DNA from: CAYTZH01 sp964442285 | GTDB taxonomy: Bacteria; Myxococcota_A; UBA9160; JAFDET01 | DNA length: 64,000 nt | Reading direction: 5' to 3' | Assembly (NCBI GenBank): GCA_964442285.1 | Contig: CAYTZH010000006.1 | Span: forward strand, 84,278 to 148,277 | Shown here: piece after piece, positions 17,711-26,625 of the stretch | Position numbering within the stretch: the first letter of the stretch is position 1 | Layout of the letters: the number at the start of each line of letters is the position of its first letter | Translations under genes and position numbers: made by a program | Notes under the pieces: model-generated | Told to the model about the DNA's origin: nothing | Database searches by the model: none | Seen by the model: the letters and a program-made list of their open reading frames with translations, nothing else

Positions 17711-18646
17711 ATGGTCCCGCTCCCCTTCCCGCGACGCATCAACGTGGAGCTGACCAACCACTGCAACCAGCGCTGCGTCCTGTGTCCCCGTCAGGGCTTC
17801 ACCCGACCCCTGGGCTTCATGGAGCCGGCCCTCTTCGAGCGGATCGCCCGGGAGTGCAGCGCCCACGAGACCACCCTGTGGCTGCACTTCCTCGGGGAGT
17901 CGCTCCTGCACCGGCACGCCCTCGACCTCATCCGCCGCGCCAAGGCGCTGGGCGTGTTCCGCGTGGGTCTCTCGACCAACGGGGTCTCGCTGGCGCGGGC
18001 CAGCGACGCCCTGCTCGAAGCCGGGCTCGACCGGCTCGAGTGCTCCATGGACGCGGCGGACCGGGAGGCCTACCGCGCCATGCGCGGCCGGGACCACTAC
18101 CAGCGGGTGGTCGCGGGCGTGGAGGGCTTCCTGGCCCGCAAGCGGGAGCGCGGCCTCGCGCTCCCCGTCACCTCGATCCAGTTCATGCGGACCCCCGATG
18201 TCGAGGCTGCCCTCCCCGCCCTCGTGGCGCGCTGGCGTCCCCTGCTCGGTCCCCGCGACTTCGTGATGACCATCGAGCCCGCCTCCTTCGGCGATGCCGT
18301 GGCGAGCCCGTCGCAACGGGTGGACGACGGCACGACGGCAGCCCCGCGCCCGCCCTGCGCCTGGCTGTTCGAGTCCCTGGTGATCCTGCAGGACGGGACC
18401 GTCACCATGTGCGGCGCGGACTGGGACGCCGCAGCGCCCCTCGGCACCCTGGCCGACGGCGACATCGCCTCGATCTGGAACGGCGGGGAGCTCGCCCGTC
18501 GACGCCGGGCCCACCGGGAGGGACGTTTCGGGGACGTCGGCCCGTGTGCCACCTGCACGGACTGGCAGCTTGCCGACGGCAGCGGCTACCGCAACGCGCT
18601 CGCCGAGATCGACGCCGGCGCGGCGGTCGCGGCCGCGGGCTCGTAG
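17711..18646 (+). CDS. Radical SAM protein with SPASM-like C-terminus
   Basis: The 311-residue protein has the radical SAM motif CNQRCVLC (C18, C22, C25), which binds the [4Fe-4S] cluster that cleaves SAM. After the partial TIM barrel there are extra cysteines in PPCAWLF, TVTMCGADWD and PCATCTDWQ, the arrangement of SPASM/twitch auxiliary-cluster domains. Family members modify peptides, sugars or alcohols. Its place at the head of the surface-glycan operon suggests a sugar or glycan-linked substrate, but this is inference. The downstream gene begins 20 nt after its stop. Confidence 0.9.
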   Translation: MVPLPFPRRINVELTNHCNQRCVLCPRQGFTRPLGFMEPALFERIARECSAHETTLWLHFLGESLLHRHALDLIRRAKALGVFRVGLSTNGVSLARASDALLEAGLDRLECSMDAADREAYRAMRGRDHYQRVVAGVEGFLARKRERGLALPVTSIQFMRTPDVEAALPALVARWRPLLGPRDFVMTIEPASFGDAVASPSQRVDDGTTAAPRPPCAWLFESLVILQDGTVTMCGADWDAAAPLGTLADGDIASIWNGGELARRRRAHREGRFGDVGPCATCTDWQLADGSGYRNALAEIDAGAAVAAAGS

Positions 18647-18666
18647 CCGGTCGCGACCGGCGACGC

Positions 18667-20415
18667 GTGACGGCAGCGAAGCTCGCCCTCGGGAGCCTGT
18701 TCGCCGCCAGGCTGGCGGTCGTGGTGTGGGGCCTCGATCGCGGCTTCGACCTGGGCGACGGCGGCTTCTTCCTGCTCAACCTGAACCATCCCGAGCGGGC
18801 GGCCCCCTTCTACGGCTTCTACGCCCTGCTCACCCGCTTCGACCCGCCCCTGCGCTTCGGCGTGGTGGAGGCGCGCGGGCTGCGTCTGCTCAGCGAGGCC
18901 GTCGCCTCCGCGGCGCTGGCGCTCGCCGTCTTCGCCTGGGCGCGCACGCGCTTCCCCGGGGTCGGGCGGGCGGGCCTCGGCTCCTTCCTCGGGATCGGGC
19001 TGCTGGGCTCGCTGCTCTCGGTGGCGGCGCGCGCCTTCGGCTACAACGACGCCACCACGCTGCTCGGATTCGGGGTGACGGCCTGTCTCTTCGGTCTGGT
19101 CTCGGCCCGGCCCGACCGGGCGGGCCGGCGGCTCGCATGGGGTCTGGCGGCCGGCTTCGGGTCGGGCCTTCAGCTGTTCGTGAAGCCGCCCTCGGCGCTC
19201 CTCCTGCTCGGCGTGGCGATGCTGGCCGCGGCCCGCGTGCTCCGGGCGCGGGCCCCCGCGCGGCTGGCGGTAGTGGGCGCGATCCTCGGCGGCGTCGGCC
19301 TGGCGATCCTCCTGCTGGTGGCGGTCCACGGGGGTGTCGAGCCCCTGGCCGCCAACCTCGCGCTCATGCTCGAGCTGCGGGAGGTGGCCGGCTACGGCGT
19401 CGCGGACCTGCTCCGGGTCTATGTCCTCCACGACATCGGCAGCCACGTGAATCTGGCCCGCTTCGCCGCGGCCTTCGCCGGCGCGCTCGCCCTCGCCCAC
19501 CGACTGCTGCCGGCCGGTCCGGAGCGGCTCGACCGGGCCCTCGCCATCGCGCTGCTGGTGGGCGTGGCCGTCCTCATCCCCGGCGCGGCAACCTACCACG
19601 CCACCAACGTGCACCCCACACTGGTCGCGCTGTTCTGCCTCGTACTGCTGCTCGGGACGGTCTTCCTGGTGCTCGTCTGGCGCGAGGCCGGGGCGCTGGA
19701 GGCGTCGCGCTGGGAGCTCGTCGCGCCCCTCGGCGCCCTGCTCGTGCTCCCCTTCGTGGCGATGGCCGGCACCAACGTGGCCCTCACCCTGCGCCTGCCG
19801 TCCCACGTGCTGCCGGCCTTCCTGCTGCTGGCGGTCGCGACAGCCTTCCTGGCGCCTCGCGGCCATCGCCGCTTCTGCGCCGCGTCGCTCGGCGTGCTGG
19901 CGATCACCACCAGCGTCCTGTTCGTCCAGCACCACTGGTTGCGCCCCTACGGCCTGCCGAGCCCCCTCCACCGCCAGTCCCACGCCGTCGCGGGTCTCCC
20001 GGGGGTGCGGACCGACCGGGCCACCCGGGCCTTCCTGGAGGCCATCTCGGAGCGGATGGCCGGGGCGGGATTCGCCCCCGGCGCCCCGGTCGTCGCCCTC
20101 GACTTCATGCCAGGTCTGGTCCACTACCTGGGCGGAAGAGCCCCGGGGCTTCCCTTCCTGATGTTCGACGCGGTGGCGCTCAACTGCTGGGCGCTCAACC
20201 GGGCCGACGCCGCCGCGCCCCCGTTCCTGATCCTCGGCCAGGACATGTCCCTCCCCCAGCGAGCCTGCATCGAGGCCTTCGACTTTCCCCGGGACTTCCG
20301 TCTCGTGGCCACCCTCCGGAATCCCTACGAGGACGCCATCGCCTACCACTTCGGGGGGCCCCCCATGCCCTACGTGCAGCTGTTCGCGCCCGCCGGGCCG
20401 CCGGCGGAGGAGTGA
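18667..20415 (+). CDS. Polytopic membrane protein, GT-C glycosyltransferase-like
   Basis: The 582-residue protein has about eleven to thirteen membrane helices and a soluble C-terminal segment of about 120 residues. The first loop contains DLGDGGFFLLNLN, an acidic motif in the position of the catalytic Asp of GT-C sugar transferases. The GT-C reading rests on topology, this loop and the neighbours. Start GTG 18667 leaves a 20 nt gap after the radical SAM gene and fits an operon. The final 80 residues are not hydrophobic and probably face the periplasm. Confidence 0.65.
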   Translation: MTAAKLALGSLFAARLAVVVWGLDRGFDLGDGGFFLLNLNHPERAAPFYGFYALLTRFDPPLRFGVVEARGLRLLSEAVASAALALAVFAWARTRFPGVGRAGLGSFLGIGLLGSLLSVAARAFGYNDATTLLGFGVTACLFGLVSARPDRAGRRLAWGLAAGFGSGLQLFVKPPSALLLLGVAMLAAARVLRARAPARLAVVGAILGGVGLAILLLVAVHGGVEPLAANLALMLELREVAGYGVADLLRVYVLHDIGSHVNLARFAAAFAGALALAHRLLPAGPERLDRALAIALLVGVAVLIPGAATYHATNVHPTLVALFCLVLLLGTVFLVLVWREAGALEASRWELVAPLGALLVLPFVAMAGTNVALTLRLPSHVLPAFLLLAVATAFLAPRGHRRFCAASLGVLAITTSVLFVQHHWLRPYGLPSPLHRQSHAVAGLPGVRTDRATRAFLEAISERMAGAGFAPGAPVVALDFMPGLVHYLGGRAPGLPFLMFDAVALNCWALNRADAAAPPFLILGQDMSLPQRACIEAFDFPRDFRLVATLRNPYEDAIAYHFGGPPMPYVQLFAPAGPPAEE

Positions 20416-20438
20416 GCGCGGGTGGGTCGGGATTCCCT

Positions 20439-20444
20439 TATGCT
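20439..20444 (+). promoter_or_regulatory. -10 element TATGCT before the dehydratase gene
   Basis: TATGCT ends 7 nt before ATG 20452. It favours that ATG over the in-frame one at 20440, which lies inside the hexamer, and suggests a second promoter within the operon. Confidence 0.5.
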
Positions 20445-20451
20445 TCGTCCG

Positions 20452-21489
20452 ATGGAGAGGACGCCGCGCACGCTGCTGGTGACCGGGGGCGCAGGCTTCA
20501 TCGGCTCCCGCTTCGTCGCCCACCACCTGACGAGCTGCCCCCGGGATCGGGTGATCGTCCTCGACGCCCTCACCTATGCGGGCCGGATCGACTCGATTCC
20601 CTCCGACGTGCGCGAGTCCGGACGTTTCGAGTTCGTCCACGGCAACGTGCGAAGCGCGGGCGTAGTGGACTCGCTGGTGTCCCGTGCCGACGTGGTGGTG
20701 CACTTCGCGGCCGAGACCCACGTGCCGCGAAGCATCTCGGACGGAACCATCTTCATGGAGACCGACGTGTTGGGGACCCACACCCTGGCCGCCGCCGCGG
20801 TGCGCCACCGGGCGTCCCTCGACCGCATCGTCCACATCTCCACCTCCGAGGTCTACGGCTCCGCGGAGGGGCCGATCGACGAGTCCCAGGCCCTCTCGCC
20901 CCACACGCCCTACGCGGCGGCCAAGTGCGGCGCGGATCGACTCGTCCACGCCTGCTCGATCACCTACGGGCTGCCAGCGGTCATCCTGCGGCCCTTCAAC
21001 AACTACGGGCCCGCTCAGCACCTGGAGAAGCTGGTGCCGCGGCTCATCACCAGCGCCCTCCTCGGCGAGCCCCTCACCGTCCATGGCACGGGCGGCGCCC
21101 TGCGCGACTGGCTGCACGTCTCCGACACCTGCCGGGCGGTGGAGGCGGTGGTGAACGCCCCACTCGAACGGGTGCGGGGGGAGGTGTTCAACATCGCCAC
21201 CGGGCAGGCCACCGACGTGCTCGGCGTGGCGCGCCGCATCGCCGAGCTGGCCGGGCGGGAAAGCGCCGCGATCCGGCACACCGCCGACCGGCCCGGTCAG
21301 GTGGACGAGCAGCGGGGCGACGCCGCAAAGGCGGCCGAGGTGCTGGGCTTCCGGCCCCGCGTCGGTCTGGACGAGGGCCTCGCCAAGACCGTGGAGTGGT
21401 ACCGCGCGAACCGGGACTGGTGGGAGGGGATGCGCTGGATGCGCGCGGTGCCCGTCGTCGGCAGCGACGGAAGCGTCACCTACTGGTGA
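20452..21489 (+). CDS. NAD-dependent sugar-nucleotide epimerase/4,6-dehydratase (RmlB-like)
   Basis: The 345-residue extended SDR shows the NAD loop TGGAGFIG near the N-terminus, HFAAETHVPRSI, HISTSEVYG and the catalytic YAAAK. FAAETHVDRSI-like and STSEVYG segments are hallmarks of dTDP-glucose 4,6-dehydratases and close relatives. The usual metabolite is a 4-keto-6-deoxy nucleotide sugar for a surface polysaccharide. The exact nucleotide and sugar are uncertain, because the rest of the dTDP-rhamnose set is absent. Its stop overlaps the next gene as GTGA. Confidence 0.87.
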   Translation: MERTPRTLLVTGGAGFIGSRFVAHHLTSCPRDRVIVLDALTYAGRIDSIPSDVRESGRFEFVHGNVRSAGVVDSLVSRADVVVHFAAETHVPRSISDGTIFMETDVLGTHTLAAAAVRHRASLDRIVHISTSEVYGSAEGPIDESQALSPHTPYAAAKCGADRLVHACSITYGLPAVILRPFNNYGPAQHLEKLVPRLITSALLGEPLTVHGTGGALRDWLHVSDTCRAVEAVVNAPLERVRGEVFNIATGQATDVLGVARRIAELAGRESAAIRHTADRPGQVDEQRGDAAKAAEVLGFRPRVGLDEGLAKTVEWYRANRDWWEGMRWMRAVPVVGSDGSVTYW

Positions 21490-23099
21490 GGCGCGCGGGC
21501 GCGTGCCTCGCCGTGGCGCTCCTGGCCGGCGCCGGCTCCGCGCAGGCCGACCCGCTGCCCCCGTGGACGCGCTCGGCTCCCCTCCCCCTCCCCGAGAACG
21601 AGTGCCAGCAGCTGGTGGTGGGCCGCCGGGGCGCAGCCCCCCTCGAGCTGCGTTTTCCCACCGCTCCCCTGGCGGCCACCGGCACGGACGCCAAGCGCTC
21701 GGGCGCGTCCCTGGTGGTCCCCCCGAGCCCCTCGGACCCGGCGAGCGCCGTCTTCTTCGATCGGGCAGGCCTGTACCCGGCGGCGCTCTCGCCGGGCGGA
21801 TCGCTGCGCTGGCATCGTCGGGGGCGCGGGCTCTGCTTCGCCACGTCGAACGGCGACGCGGCCTGCGGCCGCACGCGCCGCGCCCTCGGCGCCGTGCAGC
21901 TCATCGCGTTCGCGCCGGGCTGGCGGGCCTCGCTGCGTCCCTGTCCGACGCCGGCCCCGCCCGGGCGGGGCTCGCCGCTGCCGCCGTCGCTGCTGGCGCT
22001 GGCGCTCGCAGTCGGCGGAACGCTGCTTGTGCGACGCCGCAGGGCCGAGACGCCCTGGCTCGTCGGGCTGGCGCTTCCCGCCGCGGCCTCCTTCGCCGCC
22101 TGGCTCGACCCCGCCGGCATCGATCCCCGCGTCGCTCTGGGGACGCTGGCGCTGGCCCTCGCCCTGGCGGTGGTCCGCCTCCTGCAGCGCGTTCGCAAGC
22201 TCTCCGGATGGGACGCGGCGTACGCCCTCACCGCCCTCGCGGTGGCCCTGGCGGGCGAGGAGATCGCGCATCCCCAGTCGCTTCCGGCGTCGAAGACCTC
22301 CCCGCCCGCGCCCATCCCGAGCCTGTGGACGGACCCGGCCTACTGGCATCCCGCCGCCTTCCACCAGACCTTGAGCTTCCGCGGCGACCCGCCCGCCGGC
22401 GAGGAGAAGACCTGGCTGGTGCTCGGCGGGTCCGTGACCTTCGGCGACGGCGTCGCCCCCGAGGCCACCTTCGTGAAGACCGCCGAGCGCCAGCTCCGAG
22501 CCGCCGGGCACCGGGTGCGTCTGCTCAATGCGGGCGCCCAGGCCTGGAACCTGGGCCAGATCGACCGCCTCCTGCGCGACCTGGGCGCATCGCTGGCGCC
22601 CGACGGGCTGGTGATCGCCTCGGTCCTCAACAACGCGCACTTCCGTCTTCCCGAGGCCCGCCCGGTCTGGTGCGACGGTCGCCTGCTCGCCGCGACGCTG
22701 TGCAACCTGATCCGCAGCCCCACCCGGCTGGCGCTCGCCAAGCTCCTCGCGCCGAAGCCCGGCAATCGGGGCCGCTTCCGACGCACGCTGCGGGCCATCC
22801 TCGATCGGGCGCGAGCCCGGGGCCGGCCGGTAGTGCTCCTCGACGAGACCTCCCGCTGGCAGATCGAGGCCAGCCCGCGCGACCGTCGCCACGAGGCCTA
22901 TCGCGCCGCGATCCGGGAGACGGCGGCAGACTACGGCCTCGCGCTCCACGCGGTCGACCGGGCCGTCGCGGCCGTGCCCGCCTCCGCGCGCTTCCTGGAC
23001 GCCATCCACCTGGCCCCGGCCGGCCACGAGGCAGTCGGGGCCCGCCTGGCGGAGGTGCTGGCCCCGCACCTCGACGGCCCGCGCTCGGGAGCGCGATGA
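21486..23099 (+). CDS. Exported/membrane SGNH-hydrolase family protein
   Basis: The 537-residue protein starts at a GTG that overlaps the previous stop. It has a signal peptide ending near AGSAQA, an N-terminal beta-rich part, several membrane helices at about residues 160-250, and a C-terminal SGNH-like domain. That domain shows VLGGSVTFGDGV for the nucleophile block, SVLNNAHF for the Asn block, and DAIHLAPAGH for the Asp/His block. SGNH enzymes add or remove acyl groups on glycans. In this operon it is likely a periplasmic O-acetyl esterase or transferase acting on the polysaccharide. Confidence 0.78.
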   Translation: MRRAGACLAVALLAGAGSAQADPLPPWTRSAPLPLPENECQQLVVGRRGAAPLELRFPTAPLAATGTDAKRSGASLVVPPSPSDPASAVFFDRAGLYPAALSPGGSLRWHRRGRGLCFATSNGDAACGRTRRALGAVQLIAFAPGWRASLRPCPTPAPPGRGSPLPPSLLALALAVGGTLLVRRRRAETPWLVGLALPAAASFAAWLDPAGIDPRVALGTLALALALAVVRLLQRVRKLSGWDAAYALTALAVALAGEEIAHPQSLPASKTSPPAPIPSLWTDPAYWHPAAFHQTLSFRGDPPAGEEKTWLVLGGSVTFGDGVAPEATFVKTAERQLRAAGHRVRLLNAGAQAWNLGQIDRLLRDLGASLAPDGLVIASVLNNAHFRLPEARPVWCDGRLLAATLCNLIRSPTRLALAKLLAPKPGNRGRFRRTLRAILDRARARGRPVVLLDETSRWQIEASPRDRRHEAYRAAIRETAADYGLALHAVDRAVAAVPASARFLDAIHLAPAGHEAVGARLAEVLAPHLDGPRSGAR

Positions 23100-23130
23100 A
23101 GGCCGTCGCGGACTGAATGGAGGGTGGGCG

Positions 23131-24186
23131 CTACCAGCGTCGGAGACGGTTCACGGCCAGCCAGCGGTCGGGGTCGCTCGCGGCCCGGGCGAGCATGTCG
23201 GGCAGCGTCTTCGCCAGGGAACGCTCGGGCCACCAGTCGAGGCCGACCTGGGTTGCGCGGAGATCCATCTCGTAGTGTTCGCCGGCGAAGCGCATCATCC
23301 AGGGCTGGTAGAACGAGCGCCTGCGACGGAATCGACGCCATCCGGACAGCCCCCGGGCGCCCAGCGCTGCCGCGGCGCGCGGGACGCGTACCGGCCTCCA
23401 GGGCTGGCCGCGGAAGAAGCGCGAGGCGGTGTCCATGATCTCCCGCTGCGTGCACGGCGCCGGCTCCCCGACCAGATAGCGGTGCACCCCCCGCTCGTGC
23501 TGCGTGCGCATCGCGGAGAGGAAGGCCGCGCACGTGTCCTCGATGTGGACATAGGTGAGACCGCGGTCGGGATCGGCAGGATAGAAGCGGCTCTCGATAC
23601 CGCCGGCGCGAGCGAGCTCGAGAGATTGGAAGAGCGGAACCAGCTCGCAGTCCTCGGAGTATACGCCCGCCACGACGAGCTCCAGGACGGTCCGCTCCGA
23701 CGGATGGCGCTCGAGAAAACCCTCACAGTGGCGCTTCGCCGCCGGGTAGGCCCAGCTGGACGAGCGCGGGCCGTCGGGGCCGAGCGGCAGGCCCGGCTCG
23801 GTCGGCTCGAGCGCCGCCATCGAGGACGCGTACACGAAGGGCGTATCGGGCGAGACGTGGGCGAACGTCCAGTCTGCGAAGGCTTCGAATCCGGTGTGGA
23901 AGGACGCGTAGGCGGGCGACGGCCGGTTCGAGAAGTCGTAGTAGGCGGCGAGGAAGACCACCGCGTCGCAGTCGGCCGCCTCGGGCGCAAGGCGCTCGAA
24001 CAGGGCTTCGTGGTCCTCCGGGCGCCCGAGCTCGGCGGTGATGAGCTGCTCGTGTTCGCCGAGAGCCGAGTCGGAGCCGTCCCGGTCGATGCAGAGCACG
24101 GAGGGCGGCGCCGGTTCCTCCGACAATCGCCGGCGCAGGTGACGTCCGATGAAGCCGGCGCTGCCGACGATCCAGACCGTGCCCAT
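23131..24186 (-). CDS. NAD-dependent epimerase/dehydratase family protein
   Basis: The 351-residue extended SDR has the nucleotide loop VGSAGFIG at its N-terminus, ASSMAALEPT in the Ser position and YPAAK as catalytic Tyr/Lys. The C-terminal 60 residues are Arg- and Trp-rich. It is convergent with the SGNH gene (31 nt gap) and divergent from the next SDR. It may belong to the glycan locus, but the substrate is not identifiable. Confidence 0.83.
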   Translation of the reverse strand: MGTVWIVGSAGFIGRHLRRRLSEEPAPPSVLCIDRDGSDSALGEHEQLITAELGRPEDHEALFERLAPEAADCDAVVFLAAYYDFSNRPSPAYASFHTGFEAFADWTFAHVSPDTPFVYASSMAALEPTEPGLPLGPDGPRSSSWAYPAAKRHCEGFLERHPSERTVLELVVAGVYSEDCELVPLFQSLELARAGGIESRFYPADPDRGLTYVHIEDTCAAFLSAMRTQHERGVHRYLVGEPAPCTQREIMDTASRFFRGQPWRPVRVPRAAAALGARGLSGWRRFRRRRSFYQPWMMRFAGEHYEMDLRATQVGLDWWPERSLAKTLPDMLARAASDPDRWLAVNRLRRW

Positions 24187-24192
24187 GGGTGC

Positions 24193-24198
24193 AGCATA
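24193..24198 (-). promoter_or_regulatory. -10 element TATGCT (minus strand)
   Basis: On the minus strand TATGCT ends 6 nt before the ATG of the epimerase gene; no ribosome site lies between them. Confidence 0.55.
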
Positions 24199-24294
24199 GC
24201 GGGCCGCTCCTGCAACCTGGCGGGCCGTCCGGGTACGCGGCGCGGCCCGCGTGGACGGGCGGCCGGACCGGCTGGCCAGGGCGGGTGCCGCGGA

Positions 24295-24300
24295 TATGCT
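24295..24300 (+). promoter_or_regulatory. -10 element TATGCT before the SDR gene
   Basis: TATGCT ends 8 nt before GTG 24309. Together with the minus-strand copy it marks a divergent promoter region of about 100 bp. Confidence 0.5.
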
Positions 24301-24308
24301 TCCGCCTC

Positions 24309-25097
24309 GTGCAGAACACGAGGCGAACCATCGTGATCACCGGCGCGTCCCGCGGCATCGGACGCGCGGCGATGGCAGCCTTCGCTCGGGCTGGCTACGA
24401 CGTGATCGGCGTGGCGCGATCCGGCACGTCCCTGGAAGGTGTCTGCCGCGAGCTGAGGGCGCAGGGCCTTTCCGCCCACTCGCGCGTCTGTGACCTCGGA
24501 GATCTCGAGGCAGCAGCGAACCTCGCCCGCAGGTTGGCCAGATCGGAGACTCTCTACGGCCTGGTCTTGAACGCGGGCATCGCGAGCAATCACACCCTCG
24601 TGGAGAGCACGGCAGACGAGCGCATGCGAGAGATGTCGGTCAACTACCTCGCTCCCGCGCAGCTCGTCTCGACCCTGGCGCCGAAGCTCGGCAGGCGGAG
24701 TGGCTTCATCGCGGGCGTGGGCTCGCTCACGGGCCTGCTGCCCTTCCCGACCAACGCCAACTACGCCGCCTCGAAGGCCGCGCTGGCGCACATGCTCCGC
24801 ACGCTGCGCCTCGAGGCGGACACGGGCCTGCACGTCGGCCTCGTCCTCCCCGGCTACACGCGCACGAGCTTGGCCGCCGGCTATCGCGCTCCGTCCTTCC
24901 TGGCGTCCAGTCCGGAGGACATCGCAGCAGCCCTTCTGCGCTGCGCGGAGCGGCGCCAGCGGGTCGTGATCCCGGGCGTCCTCAACCAGCTGATGGCAGG
25001 TGCCAACTGGATCGCTCCGCAGCTCGTCGACCGGATCCTGCGACTCGGCGTGCAGCGTGAGGAAAGGCCCGCCGAGGCCCACCAGGAAGCCGTCTGA
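24309..25097 (+). CDS. Short-chain dehydrogenase/reductase
   Basis: The 262-residue classical SDR carries ITGASRGIGRA for the cofactor, LNAGIAS, a GVGSLTG Ser segment and the YAASK catalytic pair. NADP preference is plausible from ARSGTS after strand two. GTG 24309 gives MQNTRRTIVITG, an N-terminus of normal length. The C-terminal 25 residues are variable. It may act with the divergent epimerase. Confidence 0.87.
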   Translation: MQNTRRTIVITGASRGIGRAAMAAFARAGYDVIGVARSGTSLEGVCRELRAQGLSAHSRVCDLGDLEAAANLARRLARSETLYGLVLNAGIASNHTLVESTADERMREMSVNYLAPAQLVSTLAPKLGRRSGFIAGVGSLTGLLPFPTNANYAASKAALAHMLRTLRLEADTGLHVGLVLPGYTRTSLAAGYRAPSFLASSPEDIAAALLRCAERRQRVVIPGVLNQLMAGANWIAPQLVDRILRLGVQREERPAEAHQEAV

Positions 25098-25229
25098 ATC
25101 TCTCCCGCGCGGCGGGGTCGGGCAGCGCGGAGCTGGGTTCATCGCCAGCGGCCAGCAGGATGCCCGGGTACTCGACCATCTCGGGGGGGGAATCGCCGAG
25201 CCCAGGAACCAGGGCCGCCGAGGACCGGG

Positions 25230-25585
25230 GTGCTGCGGAGCAGGATCTTCCGGGTGGCGATGTGCTCGCCCGGGGACGAGGCCGGCCGCGCTCGCGGCAC
25301 GGCGGAGGTCTGCGAGGTCGACACGCAGTTCGGCCATCGATTCCTGCCGCTGCCGACGAATCACAACAACTACGCCCACAGCCCTGATGCTGCAACTCCT
25401 CGTGGACTCGGCACAGGCCTGGTACGAGCACATCGAATCGATCGCGCTGGCGGAGTCGTTTCCGGGGACCCGGGTCGACGCACCGGAACGGATGCCCACG
25501 GGCAACGACCGCCAGATCCGCCGCGCGATCGACGGGCACGGCGGCGAAGCCGACGCCCTGCGGGAGGCCGCCGGCAGGCCCCGCA
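25230..25585 (+). pseudogene. Frameshifted gene remnant (possibly VOC/glyoxalase-like)
   Basis: Between the SDR and the PEP-CTERM gene no intact gene is visible. One frame from GTG 25230 reads protein-like through HRFLPLPTNHNNYAHSPD, then turns to noise. From about 25387 the next frame reads MLQLLVDSAQAWYEHIES and FPGTRVDAPE. The two pieces join naturally if one frameshift near 25385 is allowed. The LLVDSAQAWYEHI part recalls the second half of glyoxalase-fold (VOC) proteins, but that match is weak. The 25098-25229 stretch holds nothing recognisable. Confidence 0.3.
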
Positions 25586-26497
25586 TCAAGAGGCTCCAGA
25601 GCGCCGGCGCCGGGCCCGCCGCGCGACGGCCGCGGCGGCCAGCAGGGCCAGACCGGACGCCCCCGGCTCCGGCACCGACTGGACGATGTTCGGTGCCACC
25701 AGCACCTCGTAGTAGTCGCTGGCGAACACCCCGGGCGCCAGCTCCTGGGTGGGATCCACCGCGACCACCGGGTCGATCCAGGCCGACATCAGGGACTGCT
25801 GGCCGAGGGAGACGGCGCTCGCGCCGATCCGGTAGGAGTACTCCACGCCCTCCATCAGGCTGGCCTCGGCGATCTCGATCATGGTGCAGGCCGGGTTGGC
25901 CTCGGTGGTCCAGCTCTGGTTGCACTCGCCGTCCCCGCCCATGAACATCTGGAGTTGGCCGAACGAGCCCGTCCTTCCGCGCAGGCCGAACGACTCGCCC
26001 CCGGACGGGCCGATGATGACGAACGAGATGTCGGTGTTGCTCACGTTGCCGGCGGGGCTGCTGGAGTTGTCCACCGCGCCGCGCATCAGGATCGTGACGT
26101 CGATGCTGGGCGGAACCGGCACGAAGGAGGGCAGCCCCTGGAACTGGGACACCTCGAAGGGCACCGTGATCTCGGACTCCGTGAACAGGCGCCCCGCCGT
26201 CGGGACGCCGCCCACCGGGCCGCTCCCGCCGCTCACGCGGGCCAGCGGCCCGTTCTCGACGGCCTCGGCCTCGCACTGCCAGCCCCAGCCGGGCCCGCTG
26301 AACCCCGAGTCCGCGATGGTCCCGAAGGCCCGACTCTGCACGCCGTCGAGGATCGCCGTGTTCGAGGTCAGGACGCAGAACAGACTGGCCGAGGCGTCGG
26401 AGACGGCGGCGGCGGGGAGCGGGGCGGCGCACAGGGCCACGGCCAACGCGAGCCCCGGCAGCAGGAGCGGAGAGGGGGCGGAGCAGGAGCGGAACAT
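25586..26497 (-). CDS. PEP-CTERM sorting-domain secreted protein
   Basis: The 303-residue protein has a signal peptide (hydrophobic stretch at about residues 11-30 ending in AAA) and a beta-rich body with no recognised enzyme domain. Its C-terminal PEP-CTERM signal consists of VPEP at residues 275-278, a hydrophobic helix, then an Arg cluster ARRARRRR. Such proteins are cut and processed by an exosortase in the inner membrane and reach the cell surface or extracellular matrix. Four internal cysteines could form disulfides. GGAGGTT precedes the ATG. The exosortase gene must lie outside the window. Confidence 0.88.
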   Translation of the reverse strand: MFRSCSAPSPLLLPGLALAVALCAAPLPAAAVSDASASLFCVLTSNTAILDGVQSRAFGTIADSGFSGPGWGWQCEAEAVENGPLARVSGGSGPVGGVPTAGRLFTESEITVPFEVSQFQGLPSFVPVPPSIDVTILMRGAVDNSSSPAGNVSNTDISFVIIGPSGGESFGLRGRTGSFGQLQMFMGGDGECNQSWTTEANPACTMIEIAEASLMEGVEYSYRIGASAVSLGQQSLMSAWIDPVVAVDPTQELAPGVFASDYYEVLVAPNIVQSVPEPGASGLALLAAAAVARRARRRRSGAS

Positions 26498-26562
26498 GGG
26501 AACCTCCGTTTGGCTCCCCTTCCCGGAAGGCCAGACTACGCAACCGGGCCTTACCGACGGCT

Positions 26563-26625
26563 TACCGCGCGCTCCCGCGGCCGCCTACCGCGCGCTCCTG
26601 CGACGGCTTGCCGCGCGCTCCGGCC
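26563..26625. repeat. Imperfect 23-bp tandem repeat at the 3' end of the BTAD regulator gene
   Basis: The core t(a/g)ccgcgcgctcc recurs at 26563, 26586 and 26609, a 23-bp period. The last copies encode the Arg/Ser-rich C-terminus of the regulator and the first lies just past its stop. It may have arisen by slippage that extended the gene end. Confidence 0.6.

Noticed and set aside
23096..23116. ATG overlapping the SGNH gene stop
   Set aside because: Ends after six codons; no gene follows.
24982..25539. Minus-strand frame between SDR and PEP-CTERM genes
   Set aside because: Pro/Arg-rich; a short YCII-like looking start (MVEYPGILLAAGDE) is not followed by a domain.
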